From assembly GCA_963792785.1 (NCBI GenBank), contig CAWBXO010000001.1, positions 434,001-498,000 of the forward strand: a stretch of DNA of 64,000 nucleotides. The letters run 5' to 3'. The notes beneath the pieces were generated by a model. That model was not told the origin of the DNA, did not search any database, and saw nothing but the letters and a program-made list of their open reading frames with translations. Positions 17,177 to 26,448 of this stretch are shown here, in pieces. The DNA comes from CAWIMX01 sp963792785. GTDB lineage: Bacteria; Acidobacteriota; Vicinamibacteria; Vicinamibacterales; CAVVIG01. A program made the position numbers and the translations under genes. Numbering within the stretch: the first letter of the stretch is position 1; every line of letters begins with the position of its first letter.

Positions 17177-17925
17177 CGCTCCGCCACGAACGTGATCGGC
17201 GACCCGAAAATGCGGAGCAGGCCCACCTGCGCCAGCGTCCGTTCGATGCTCCTCGTGAACGCCACGGATCCGATGGCCTTGTGCAGCGCGATCGGGAGCA
17301 CGAACTGGCGATGGATAGTGCGGAGGCGGAAGCCCTCCTCCGTGAACGCCTTCGCGATCGTGGCCGGCAGGAACACGCGATACGGCTCGTCGGCGCGGCC
17401 GACGAGATGGCCGGCACGCCGCGCGATCGATTCGACGAGCGCCGCGCTCGCCGCCGACGGAAAGTCGAGGACGACGAACCGGTCGGCCACACGGCACAAC
17501 TCGTGGATCACGTCCCGCCAGTCCGGCGTGTGCATCAGGACGCGCAGGCAGACGACGACGTCGAAGGATCGATCGGGCACGTTGACGGCGTGCGCGTCAC
17601 CCTGGCGGAACGTCACGTCGATGCCGTCGGCGGCCGCCCGCTCGCGCGCCACCGCCAGCATTTCCTCGGAGGCATCCACGCCCGTCACCCGGGCGCCCGC
17701 CTTCGCGAGCTGCAGGGCGGCGCGGCCGGTGCCGGTGCCGACGTCGAGCACGGAAGGGCCGGCCGCTGGGTTGACGGCGCGCGTCAGCAGCCGCGCCTGC
17801 GTGTCGGCCACCAGGGCGCCGATCGGGCCGCCGAAACGGCGGGCGTCGAACGTGCGGGCCGTCTCCGGATCCGCGTAGTGCGTGTAGCTGTAGTGGTCAG
17901 GGTTCACAGGGCCCACAGCGCTCAC
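17164..17925 (-). CDS. Class I SAM-dependent methyltransferase
   Basis: 253 residues. Motif I VLDVGTGTGRAALQLA, acidic GVDASEEML, GDAHAVNVPDRSFDVVVC and a post-motif region with VLDFPS. C-terminal portion is rich in aromatic residues. It overlaps the glycosyltransferase stop (4 bases) and the epimerase start, placing it inside a three-gene coupled block that probably modifies a surface sugar or lipid-linked intermediate. Confidence 0.85.
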   Translation of the reverse strand: MSAVGPVNPDHYSYTHYADPETARTFDARRFGGPIGALVADTQARLLTRAVNPAAGPSVLDVGTGTGRAALQLAKAGARVTGVDASEEMLAVARERAAADGIDVTFRQGDAHAVNVPDRSFDVVVCLRVLMHTPDWRDVIHELCRVADRFVVLDFPSAASAALVESIARRAGHLVGRADEPYRVFLPATIAKAFTEEGFRLRTIHRQFVLPIALHKAIGSVAFTRSIERTLAQVGLLRIFGSPITFVAERCAS

Positions 17926-19133
17926 GCCACGTCCTTCACGGCGGCGCGGTCTCCCATCGCCGCGTAGGCCCGGCGCGTGCGATCGAGGTAGGCCTCGTAG
18001 CTGTACTTGGTCTCGGCCACGGCCCGGGCGTTCTCCCCAAGGCGCCGGCCCGCGGCCGGATCGTCGAGGGCGGAAAGGATCCCATCGCCGTACGCCTCGG
18101 CCGTCGTCCCGGTGAGGATCGCGGTGGTGTCGTCGAGCACCTGCGTGTGCGTGAGCAGGCGGGTGGCGACGATTGGGCGGCCGCTCCGGAGGTACTGATA
18201 GATCTTGAGCGGCGTGTTCGTGCCGCGCGAGCGCGGGGACACCAGCACGTCGGCGGCGACGAGGTAGGCCGGGATCTCGGCGGCCGGCCGCTCACCGGCG
18301 AAGACGACCCGGCCGTCGAGGCCCGCGGCGCGAGCGTCGGCGCGGGCGCGCGCGATCTGGTCCGGCTTGCCGCCGGCGAGCACCAGCCGGGCCTCGGGCC
18401 GGGCCGCCACGACGCGCGCCATCGCGGCGAACAGCAGGTCGAGCCCCTGGTACGCCTCGAAGGTGCCGGTGTAGAGCACGACCGGGGTGTCCGTCGAGAG
18501 CCCCAGCGCCTGGCGCACCGCGCGGGCCTGTTCGGGCGTCGCGGCGTCTTCGGCCGAGCCGGGCGCGTTCTCGATCAGAAACGCGTTCGCGCGGGGCTCG
18601 ACCGCGCGCACCGTGTCCTCGAGCGCCGGACAGATCACGATGACGACCCGCGACCGCCGGATCATCAGCCGCTCGAGCCACGCGAACGGCCCGCGCACGA
18701 GCGGGGATCGGCTGAAGGCGAAGTTCGAGAGCTGCTGCGGCAGGCTCGAGTGCATGTCGTAGAGATGCGGAATGCCGAGCAGGCCGGCCAGCACGACGCC
18801 GATGGCGCCGCCCTCCTCGTGCGAATGCACCGCGTCATAGCGCCCGGTCGCGGCCAGCCAGCACGCCGTGACGGCCAGCAGCGCGTCGAGCGGCAGCTTC
18901 GCGAACGACGGCCCGATCTTCACCCGGCTGACGAACGGCGGGCGCGGCGCGCGCACGATCCGCAGCCCGGGCATCGCGACGTCCTGCCCGAAGGGGTACG
19001 TGACAAGATCGACTTCGTGGCCGAGGGCGAGGAGCGCGCGGATGCGATGGTATTCGCTGAAGGGCGTCCCGCGCGGCTCGAAGAACGGCTCGGGAGCGAT
19101 CATCAGGATGCGCACTTCGCGCAATTCTCGCAT
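17922..19133 (-). CDS. GT4-type glycosyltransferase
   Basis: 403 residues. N-terminal ILMIAPEPFFEPRGTPFSEYHRI is a GT4 acceptor-domain signature. The C-terminal domain shows VVLYTGTFEAYQGLDLL, LVLAGG and PRSRGTNTPLKIYQYLRSGRPIVAT, close to the donor-binding E/T-x-K-x-Y-x-Y-L pattern. ATG at 19133 (MRELREVRIL) is used; an internal GTG six codons on is possible. Leading gene of the minus-strand glycan run down to ttcA, divergent from the next gene with only 28 bases between starts. Confidence 0.88.
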   Translation of the reverse strand: MRELREVRILMIAPEPFFEPRGTPFSEYHRIRALLALGHEVDLVTYPFGQDVAMPGLRIVRAPRPPFVSRVKIGPSFAKLPLDALLAVTACWLAATGRYDAVHSHEEGGAIGVVLAGLLGIPHLYDMHSSLPQQLSNFAFSRSPLVRGPFAWLERLMIRRSRVVIVICPALEDTVRAVEPRANAFLIENAPGSAEDAATPEQARAVRQALGLSTDTPVVLYTGTFEAYQGLDLLFAAMARVVAARPEARLVLAGGKPDQIARARADARAAGLDGRVVFAGERPAAEIPAYLVAADVLVSPRSRGTNTPLKIYQYLRSGRPIVATRLLTHTQVLDDTTAILTGTTAEAYGDGILSALDDPAAGRRLGENARAVAETKYSYEAYLDRTRRAYAAMGDRAAVKDVA

Positions 19134-19161
19134 GAAAACGTAGTAGAGTGACGCCGCGCTC

Positions 19162-20352
19162 ATGACGCCAGACGCTCCCGATGCCGACGCGCGCGAGATC
19201 GACGCCGTGCACTGGATGCTCGCGGGCCGCGCGCCGAGTCCGACCGAATCGCGTGATGCCGCGCGCGAGGACCGCGCGCGGCTGCGGCGGCGCCTGCTCT
19301 CGTCCCCCGAGTTCCTCGCGCTCCACGCACGCTGGACCGCTGTGGATCCCGCGCCCGACCCCACGCGTGAGGCGGCCCTCCGGGACTGCGGGCCCGACGA
19401 CACGTTCGTCGCCTATGCGTACGCGTGGATGCTCGGCCGGCCCGCCGATCCCGAGGGTGGCCGTCACTACGCCGCCGCGCTGGCCGCCGGCGAGCCGCGC
19501 GAGCAGGTCCTCCGCGCCCTCGCGTCGTCCGACGAGTTCGAATCGCGCCTGGCCGACCTCCTGTCGGATCAGGCCGTCGTGCCGGTCGACACGCAGCTCT
19601 GCGAGCTGGCCAACCCCGCGAAGTGGGACAACCCCGAGTGGCTCGACCTCCTGCGCAGCCTCGGCCTGTCGGACGAGAAGCGGGCCATGCACCGGAAGCC
19701 CTACGAGTTCACGCAGCTCCTGTACGGCTGCCGCCGGCTCGGCGCGCTCACGCCCGAAGCTCGCGTCCTGAGCGTCGGCGCCGGCCACGAGCAGGTGCTG
19801 TACTGGCTCGCCAACCAGGCCGGCCAGGTGGTGGCCACCGATCTCTATGCCGGCGTCTGGCAGGACGTGCAGGGGCGCGAAGGCGACCCCACCGTGATCT
19901 GGCGGCCCGAGGACTACGCCCCCTTTCCCTACCGCCGGGACCGCCTCGCGTTCCTCCCGATGGACGGCCGCCGCCTGGCGTTCCCCGACGGCGCCTTCGA
20001 CATCGCCTACTCCCTGTCCTCGATCGAGCACTTCGGGATCATGGAGGGCGCGACGGCGACCATGGCGGAGATGGCGCGGGTGCTGCGGCCCGGCGGCATC
20101 CTGGCCATCGCCACGGAGTACGTCCTCCAGGGCCCGCCGCATGACGAGACGTTCCAGCCGGATCAGTTCCGAACCCTGATCACGATGCCCGGGCTCGAGC
20201 TGGTGCAGCCCTTCGACGCCCGGGTGTACGACCGGTACGAGTACCGCGCGATCGACCTGTACAAGAACCCGTACCAGGCGCCCCACATGGTCGTCCGATT
20301 CGACGACACGGTCTTTACGACGGCCATGGTTTTCCTGCGAAAAGCGTCTTGA
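19162..20352 (+). CDS. DUF4214-like domain plus class I methyltransferase
   Basis: 396 residues in two parts. About 1-130 contains two copies of a DUF4214-like helical motif (LLSSPEFLALH; YAWMLGRPADPEGGRHYA followed by ASSDEF), usually found in surface or S-layer-linked proteins. About 190-390 is a methyltransferase with VLSVGAGHEQVLYWLA, PMDGRRLAFPDGAFD and MARVLRPGGILAIATE. Such pairings occur in O-antigen/capsule loci where they cap chains. Divergent from the GT4 gene. Confidence 0.8.
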   Translation: MTPDAPDADAREIDAVHWMLAGRAPSPTESRDAAREDRARLRRRLLSSPEFLALHARWTAVDPAPDPTREAALRDCGPDDTFVAYAYAWMLGRPADPEGGRHYAAALAAGEPREQVLRALASSDEFESRLADLLSDQAVVPVDTQLCELANPAKWDNPEWLDLLRSLGLSDEKRAMHRKPYEFTQLLYGCRRLGALTPEARVLSVGAGHEQVLYWLANQAGQVVATDLYAGVWQDVQGREGDPTVIWRPEDYAPFPYRRDRLAFLPMDGRRLAFPDGAFDIAYSLSSIEHFGIMEGATATMAEMARVLRPGGILAIATEYVLQGPPHDETFQPDQFRTLITMPGLELVQPFDARVYDRYEYRAIDLYKNPYQAPHMVVRFDDTVFTTAMVFLRKAS

Positions 20353-20544
20353 CGATCCTCTGAGGTCGCGGTACACTTTTGGTGCTCGTCTGGAGTTCCC
20401 GCGGATAGGCCCCCAGCCCTGACCGCGATTTTCGTCGCGCGTCCTTCAACCCGTCGAAACAACGTAAACGCTCGGGCCGGTGCTGCCGATAGGTGGATCA
20501 GCGCCCCCGCAGGGATTGCCCGTGTACGGGCACCAGGATTGGGT
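20353..20544 (+). promoter_or_regulatory. 192-base untranslated leader of a surface lipoprotein, possibly GEMM-like
   Basis: No gene fits. The second half (about 20436-20525) contains in order ACCC-GTCGAAA-C, CGTAAACGC, CGGGCC, GCCGATAGG and GCAGGGATTGCC, which loosely parallels conserved blocks of the cyclic-di-GMP-I (GEMM) riboswitch. Important positions differ, so this is only a candidate structured leader. An AGGA ribosome site lies at 20535-20538, six bases before the ATG. Confidence 0.3.
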
Positions 20545-21667
20545 ATGAAACGGCTTAAGTTGTGTGCGGCGTTGATGTTGGCGCTGCCGGTGCTGACCGG
20601 CTGCGAGGTCCTCAAGACCGAGAATCCGCTGGCGCCGACCGTTGCGGGGCCGATTCCCGGGGTCGCCATCACGGCCCCCGGCATCGCCACGCCGAACGAT
20701 GGCACGCGCTTCACGGTGGACAAGCAGCCGATTACCCTCATGGTGGGTAACTCCAGTACCACCGGCGTCCGGCCGCTCACCTACCGGTTCGAGGTCGCCT
20801 CGGACAAGGGCTTCACGAACCTCGTGTTCTCGAAGGCCGACGTGGCGCCCGCCGAGAGCGGTAAGACGTCGGTGGCGGTGGCGACGACGCTGGCGCCCGA
20901 GCGCGGGTACTATTGGCGGGCCAAGGCCTACGACGGCGCGAACGACGGCGACTACTCCGCCACCGTGTACTTCGAGGTGTACACGCCGGTGGTGCTGAGC
21001 GCGCCCACGCCGAGGGAGCCGGCCGGCACGATCACGACGCGCCAGCCCAAGTTCAAGATCACGAACGCCGCGCGCACCGGCCCGGCCGGCGCGATTCTCT
21101 ACAATATTCAGATCGCCACCAGCTCGTCGTTCGCCTCGCTCACGGGCAACTGGTTCATGGACGAGGCCTCAGGCGAGTCGACGCTGAACGCGCCGATTCT
21201 GCTGGACACGAGCACCACGTACTACTGGCGCGCCCGCGCGCACGAGGCCTCGGCCGGCGACGGCCCGTGGTCGGGCACCGTGTCATTCACGACGCCGGCC
21301 CCGGCCCCGACGCCGGTCCCGGAGGCGGCGCCACGTGCAACCCGCCGTACACCTCGGCCCTGAGCATCCTGACGTGCCACCGCAACGGCTACGGCACGCC
21401 GATGACGACACGACCAGATCCGGCGATGCTGCGCGCGACGGCGCACGATCTGAACGCCTCGGGTCTGTCGATTCCCGGCTCCGGATCGTTCGGGATCTAT
21501 CCGAAGACCGGCGGGAGCAACTGCGGCGGATACTATTGCGACATCATCTGCCGGACCGACGGGATCAGTTGGTGGGACGTGCTGATGCGATGCGGAGCGG
21601 CGACACCACACCCGGCAGCTCGGGCATCAACACCAGCCGGGATTCGGGCTGCGTCGCCGTGCCTTAG
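20545..21667 (+). CDS. FnIII-like surface lipoprotein, frame broken by two apparent indels
   Basis: Lipobox LTGCE (Cys about 20) then two fibronectin-III/Ig-like repeats, each with TYRFEVA / YNIQIA and a YYWRA(K/R)A strand (about 60-150, 160-255). Frame continues after a missing base near 21328 (run of C) into a Cys-rich end with SNCGGYYCDIICRTDG and, after another missing base near 21593, GSSGINTSRDSGCVAVP-stop. The reconstructed tail resembles secreted binding domains. ATG at 20545 has an AGGA site; the TTG two codons upstream is less likely. Confidence 0.75.
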
Positions 21668-21762
21668 TGCGAACGCGAAGAGAGCCCGGCAAGGCGCGTC
21701 GGCTGCGGGCGGCCCCGCCCGACGCGCCGAGCTTCGCCCAAGATTAAGATACTATTGTCGTA

Positions 21763-23367
21763 GTGTCTGAGGCTTCTGCCACGACGAGGGGGCGCCGCCC
21801 CCTGTCGACGCTCGTCGATCCCGCCCTGCTGCTGATTCTGCTCCTGGGTCTCTATTTCCGCTGGCAGTACATCCATCTCCCCATGGCGGAAGCGCACCGC
21901 TGGCGGGAAGTGACGAATGCCGATGTCGCGCGCCAGTTCTTCGAACGCTCGATGAACCTGTTCTATCCGCAGGTGAACTGGGGAGGCGGCGGGAACGCGT
22001 ACGTGGGCATGGAGTTCCCCTTGCTGCAGTGGATCGTCGCGCTCTTCTACTGGATCTGGGGTGAGCAGGCGATCATCGGCCGCCTGGTGAGCATCGCGTT
22101 CTCACTGACGACCGTTGCGGCGGTCTACGTGCTCGGCAAAAGACTCTTCGGCGCGCCCGCCGGGCGCGCGGCCGCCTTCCTGGTCGCCATTTCGCCGAGC
22201 TCCGTGTTCTTCGGCCGTTTCTTCATCTCCGACACGCCCATGGTGACCTTCTCCGTGCTGGGGGTGCTCGGCTGGTTCGTCTATTTCGAGCGGCCCTCGA
22301 CGTCTGCGGCCGTGCTCGCGAGCGTCGCGACGGCGCTGGCGTGCCTGGTGAAGATCCCGGCTCTCATGATCATGGCGCCGATCGCGTGGATCGCGTGGGA
22401 GGCGCGGCGCTGGCGCGCCCTCGTGGACCGCCGGTTCATGATCGGCGCAACGACAGCCGTCCTCGTGGCGGCGGCGTGGTACTGGCACGCTGACCGCATC
22501 TTCCACCAGACGGGCCTCGGCGAAGCCATCTGGCATCCATCGGGTACGTACCCCGCGCCGATTTCACTTGCCGCCGGGCCATTCACCACGATCTACCACT
22601 GGAGCAAGCCGGAACAGCTCCTGGACTTGAGCTTCTGGCGTCTCATGATTGATCGCGCCTGGACGCTCCACCTGACCCCGGTCGGCTTCGTCCTCGCCAT
22701 GTTTGGATGGCTGACGAGCTGGCGACGGCCGCACCGGCGGATCGTCGATGCCTGGCTCGGCGTCGTCCTCCTCTTCATGTACGTCACCATCGAAGGGAAC
22801 ACGAACCACGAGTTCCATCAGCTCCCGCTGGTGCCGCCCGCGGCGCTGCTGTTCGGGCTGGCGGCGGCGCCGGTCTTCGACGGAGAGTGGCTGCGCGGGA
22901 ACGTCGGCCGCTTCTGGGGCGTGACGGGGAGCGCGGCGGCGTTGCTCGTCGTGGCCCTCCTCTCGTTCGATTACAGCGGCGTCGTCCGGGGATTCTTCCG
23001 TCCCGGCGGGCTGGACATGTGGCCGATCCGCATCGGCGAGGCCATTCAGCAGAAGACCGCCCCCGACTCGCTATTCGTCACCGTCGAATACGAGGAGTTC
23101 GGGAACAACTCGCCGATCCTGCTCTATTGGGCGCATCGGCGGGGCTGGAGCTTCGACCTGGGGGCCATTACGCCGCAGGTGATCGAGCTGCTGCGCGACC
23201 GCTACGGCGCCCGGTACTTCGTCTCGACGGTCTGGCCCGCGGTCGCCCGCGATCACGCCGTCGTGCAGGAGTATCTCGCAACCAAGCGGCGCATCGACCT
23301 GCCGGGGATGCCCGAGGATACGGTGATGTACGACCTGAACCAACCTGCGGCGCCGGAGGCTCCCTAG
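21763..23367 (+). CDS. GT39/ArnT-like polytopic glycosyltransferase
   Basis: 534 residues with about ten to twelve membrane segments and an N-terminal first loop containing the acidic pair expected of GT-C enzymes (HLPMAEAHRWRE). Later loops include SPSSVFFGRFFISDTPM and KIPALMIMAPI. The C-terminal 120 residues form a soluble periplasmic domain. GT-C enzymes transfer sugars from polyprenyl phosphate in the periplasm. GTG start; a TACTAT -10 ends seven bases before it, suggesting a leaderless transcript. Confidence 0.8.
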   Translation: MSEASATTRGRRPLSTLVDPALLLILLLGLYFRWQYIHLPMAEAHRWREVTNADVARQFFERSMNLFYPQVNWGGGGNAYVGMEFPLLQWIVALFYWIWGEQAIIGRLVSIAFSLTTVAAVYVLGKRLFGAPAGRAAAFLVAISPSSVFFGRFFISDTPMVTFSVLGVLGWFVYFERPSTSAAVLASVATALACLVKIPALMIMAPIAWIAWEARRWRALVDRRFMIGATTAVLVAAAWYWHADRIFHQTGLGEAIWHPSGTYPAPISLAAGPFTTIYHWSKPEQLLDLSFWRLMIDRAWTLHLTPVGFVLAMFGWLTSWRRPHRRIVDAWLGVVLLFMYVTIEGNTNHEFHQLPLVPPAALLFGLAAAPVFDGEWLRGNVGRFWGVTGSAAALLVVALLSFDYSGVVRGFFRPGGLDMWPIRIGEAIQQKTAPDSLFVTVEYEEFGNNSPILLYWAHRRGWSFDLGAITPQVIELLRDRYGARYFVSTVWPAVARDHAVVQEYLATKRRIDLPGMPEDTVMYDLNQPAAPEAP

Positions 23368-23388
23368 CCGGGGCACGCCCACGTTCGC

Positions 23389-24498
23389 TCAGCGCATGAA
23401 CCGCTTCCAGCCGCTGGTGGTCAGGGACGGGTCTTCGGCCCAGTCGCTCCCGCAAAGCGCCCACCGACTCTCAGCCGTGAGGTAGATCGCGCTGACCTGG
23501 TCCGTGCCCGTTGCCGTTCCATCCGCGCCAGTCCAAATCGCGTGGACGTTCGCGCACGCGTCTCCCCGCACGTTGTGAAGCGGGCAGCCCTGCCCGAACC
23601 CGATCGTGACGGACGGCGTGCCCAGCGTATAGGACGTGATCGTGTAGTGCGCGCGATTGTATTCGACGTCGGCCGCCTCGTCCGCTTTTCCCCGGCAGGT
23701 ATCCGAGAAGTTCCGAAGGATATACGCCACATCGGTAATCTCGGAGTGCGAGAAGTCGTCGAGGAACTGGTAGGCCATGCCGCCGACTTCCTTGGCGGTG
23801 TCGTGCACGCTGACCGTGACGGTGCGCGTGGCCGTGTTTGTCGCTGTCGCCGGCAGGCCGTTGGGACCCACGGCCGTGTAGGTTTCGGTGACCGTGAGCG
23901 TCAGCGTCGCCGTCACGGGCGACGCGACGCTGGCCGGCGCGGTCCATCCGACGGCGGCCCCGGTGCCCGAGACGGTCCCGGTCGTGGCGGTCCAGGTGTA
24001 GGCAAGGCTGGCCGGCGGCGTTTCGGGGTCCGTGACCGTCGCCGTGACGTTGATCGTCTCGCCCTTGTTGGCGTACTGCGATGGCTCGTTGGCGAGCGTG
24101 CCTTTCGCCGTGAGGGCCGTGATCGTCGGCGCCACGTTCGTTGTCATCGTCGGCGCGCTGTAGGTGAAGGCGCCCTTGAGCGTGGTGCTCAGGCCGTTCA
24201 GGGTCACCACGACGTCAGCCGCGCCGGCGGCGTGCTGCGGGGTCGTGGCCGTAATCGTGGTCGTGCCCGCCACCGAGACGTCCGTCGCGGCCGCGCCGCC
24301 CACGGTTACCGTGACGCCGCTGGCGAACCCTCCGCCGAGAATCGAAATGGTGGTTCCGCCGAAGGTGGATCCGGTGGCCGGGGTGATCGCGTTCACGATC
24401 GGCCCCAGTCCCGACGGTCCCGTTGCGGACGAACAGCCCGCGACGGCCACGGCGCAGACGAGCGCCAGCCACCAGGACGGGCGAGTACGGGGCGGCAT
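23389..24498 (-). CDS. Secreted lipoprotein with IPT/TIG and Ig-like domains
   Basis: 369 residues. Signal peptide with lipobox VAGCSS (Cys about 22), an IPT/TIG domain (about 33-115, ITPATGSTFGGTTISILGGGF) and a PKD/cadherin-like Ig region with KGETINVTATVTDPE. The C-terminal 130 residues are a separate domain with conserved cysteines (DTCRG, GQGCPLHN, GDACANV). Likely a cell-surface adhesin or sensor. A TACAAT -10 lies ten bases upstream of the ATG. Confidence 0.8.
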   Translation of the reverse strand: MPPRTRPSWWLALVCAVAVAGCSSATGPSGLGPIVNAITPATGSTFGGTTISILGGGFASGVTVTVGGAAATDVSVAGTTTITATTPQHAAGAADVVVTLNGLSTTLKGAFTYSAPTMTTNVAPTITALTAKGTLANEPSQYANKGETINVTATVTDPETPPASLAYTWTATTGTVSGTGAAVGWTAPASVASPVTATLTLTVTETYTAVGPNGLPATATNTATRTVTVSVHDTAKEVGGMAYQFLDDFSHSEITDVAYILRNFSDTCRGKADEAADVEYNRAHYTITSYTLGTPSVTIGFGQGCPLHNVRGDACANVHAIWTGADGTATGTDQVSAIYLTAESRWALCGSDWAEDPSLTTSGWKRFMR

Positions 24499-24600
24499 GT
24501 CCGGATAATTGTACGATAGGTCCCGGGAGGGGGGCGAAGCCGATACGGGGTCGGGAGGGCGACCTGGCCGTCCTGCCGACCCCGCCGCCGGACGAACCGG

Positions 24601-25344
24601 CTAGAAGCCCACGCTCAAGCCGACACCGGCCTGGAGGCCGCCGACCTTCACGCCGGTCACGCTGTCCAGATCGACATTGCCGCCGGCGTAGCGCGCGAAC
24701 GCGCCGATGCCGGCGAACCGCGTGAGCGGGAAGCGGGCCTCGAAGCCGGCGTTGATCCCGAAGCCCGAGCCGGTCTGGGTCGCGACGCCCGCGGCCACGC
24801 TCTGCGTCCCGGTGGGCACGGTGATCGACGCGATGAGATCCTGGGTCAAGTGGAAGAAGGACGGTCCCCCGACGAGCGCGATCCAGGCGCCGTCTGGGAG
24901 CAAGGTACCGGTGGGAATCGTGATCTTGCCCTGAATGTGGAGGGCCGTCTCGCGGTGCCCGAGGCCGGCCTGCTCGCCGGAGACCGTCACGGGGTGATCG
25001 AAGAAGATCGGGCTTGGCACGCTCGCGGTCAGCGTGGCGGTTTCCGTATCACTGACGGTCGAAAAGCTGGCGCCGATGGCGGTCAGGGGCGAGATCCGGA
25101 ACGCGCCGCCGAAGTCGACGAGCAGGCCGCCGCTGACGCTCTGCGCGGAGTCGAACGTCGCGGTTTCGCCGTAGACGCTCTCGCTTCCACTGGTCGCGAA
25201 GGAGTGCGTGTGCGCCTGGGCGCCGACGTACACGTTCACAAACACCTTGGCTTCGTCGGACTGCGCGGCGGCGCTTCCGTGCCACGCGAGCGCGAGGATG
25301 CCCGCGAGCACAAGAACTCTGATCGGCTTCGTCTCTGTGACCAT
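24601..25344 (-). CDS. Outer-membrane beta-barrel protein
   Basis: 247 residues. Signal peptide (VLVLAGILALAWHGSAAAQ) followed by amphipathic strands with Gly and aromatic girdle residues, ending in GLSVGF with a C-terminal Phe typical of BAM substrates. OmpA/OprF-like eight-strand barrel is plausible. ATG at 25344 is preceded by a GAGGA ribosome site, favouring it over the longer open frame. No substrate can be assigned. Confidence 0.72.
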   Translation of the reverse strand: MVTETKPIRVLVLAGILALAWHGSAAAQSDEAKVFVNVYVGAQAHTHSFATSGSESVYGETATFDSAQSVSGGLLVDFGGAFRISPLTAIGASFSTVSDTETATLTASVPSPIFFDHPVTVSGEQAGLGHRETALHIQGKITIPTGTLLPDGAWIALVGGPSFFHLTQDLIASITVPTGTQSVAAGVATQTGSGFGINAGFEARFPLTRFAGIGAFARYAGGNVDLDSVTGVKVGGLQAGVGLSVGF

Positions 25345-25482
25345 CAATGATCCTCTTCTACGAGTGAACGAGTACAGTCGAGCGTCCCCCGGCGGACCGG
25401 CTCTCGCCTGCACAGGAATTCGCGCTATTATACGCGGAATCTTGCGTTCGAGCTCATCCGGCCTTCAACTTTCCGGGGCGTC

Positions 25483-26448
25483 GTGACCCGGCGTGCCGCC
25501 GGCCACGCGGCGCGAATCCTCGTCGCCGTCCTCCTGACCGCGTTCATCCTCTGGCGCGCGAGCCCGCGCGCCGTCGCCGAGGTGCTCACCGGCGCCGATC
25601 TGCGCTGGATCGGCGCCGCCGTCCTGCTCGTCGTCGCCGACCGCACGCTGATGGCGTACCGATGGCTCGTGCTGCTGCGGCCGATCGACGCGGCGGCGCG
25701 TCCGCCCTTCCGCGCCGTGATGCGTCTGTTCTTCATCAGCACGTTTGCCGGCACCTTCCTGCCCGCGAGCGTCGGCAGCGATCTCCTGCGTGCCGGCGGC
25801 CTCGCGCGGCTGCACGTGCCGGCGGGCCCGGCGATCGCCTCGGTCCTGATGGATCGGCTGCTCGGCGTCCTCTCGCTCGTGCTGGTGACCGTCGCCGCGC
25901 TGGTCGGCACGGGACGCTCGGACCTCCTCACCAACCCCGCGGTGGACGTGGCGCTGGCCGCAGCCGCGGCGGGGTGCGCGGTGGCCGCCCTCTTCGTCTT
26001 CAGCCAGCGAGGCGCGGACCTGGCGCTCGGCGTCGGCCGCCGGCTGCCCTTTGCGCGCCTGCGGCGGCTGGCCGCCGAGTCGGCGGGCGCGATCCGCGCG
26101 TACGCCACGCATCACGGGAACCTGGTCAACGTGCTGGCGGGCTCGGTCGGCGTGCAACTACTGCGGATCATCCAGGCCTACTGCCTGGGGCGCGCGCTGG
26201 GCATCGCGGCGGGGCCGGCCGTCTACTTCGGGTTCATCCCGCTGATCCTGCTGATCATGCTGCTGCCGATCAGCGTGAACGGCATCGGCACCAGCCAGGT
26301 CGCGTTCGTGTGGTTCTTCGCGCTCGTCGGCGTACCCGACGAGCAGGCCTTCGCGCTGTCGGTGCTCTTCGTCGCGCTCGGCGTCGTGGGCAACCTGCCC
26401 GGCGGGTTCCTGCTCGCGAAGGGCGCCGCTACTTCAGCGCCACGCTGA
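25483..26448 (+). CDS. LPG_synthase_TM (UPF0104) flippase-like membrane protein
   Basis: 321 residues with about eight membrane helices. The signatures DRTLMAYRWLVLLRP, FISTFAGTFLPASVGSDLLRA and LLPISVNGIGTSQ are those of the lysylphosphatidylglycerol synthase transmembrane family (AglD/MprF N-terminal type), implicated in lipid or lipid-linked sugar transfer across the membrane. GTG start. The 138-base gap upstream carries a TATTAT (25426-25431) but no clear -35. Ends convergent with the next gene, overlapping by 20 bases. Confidence 0.85.
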   Translation: MTRRAAGHAARILVAVLLTAFILWRASPRAVAEVLTGADLRWIGAAVLLVVADRTLMAYRWLVLLRPIDAAARPPFRAVMRLFFISTFAGTFLPASVGSDLLRAGGLARLHVPAGPAIASVLMDRLLGVLSLVLVTVAALVGTGRSDLLTNPAVDVALAAAAAGCAVAALFVFSQRGADLALGVGRRLPFARLRRLAAESAGAIRAYATHHGNLVNVLAGSVGVQLLRIIQAYCLGRALGIAAGPAVYFGFIPLILLIMLLPISVNGIGTSQVAFVWFFALVGVPDEQAFALSVLFVALGVVGNLPGGFLLAKGAATSAPR

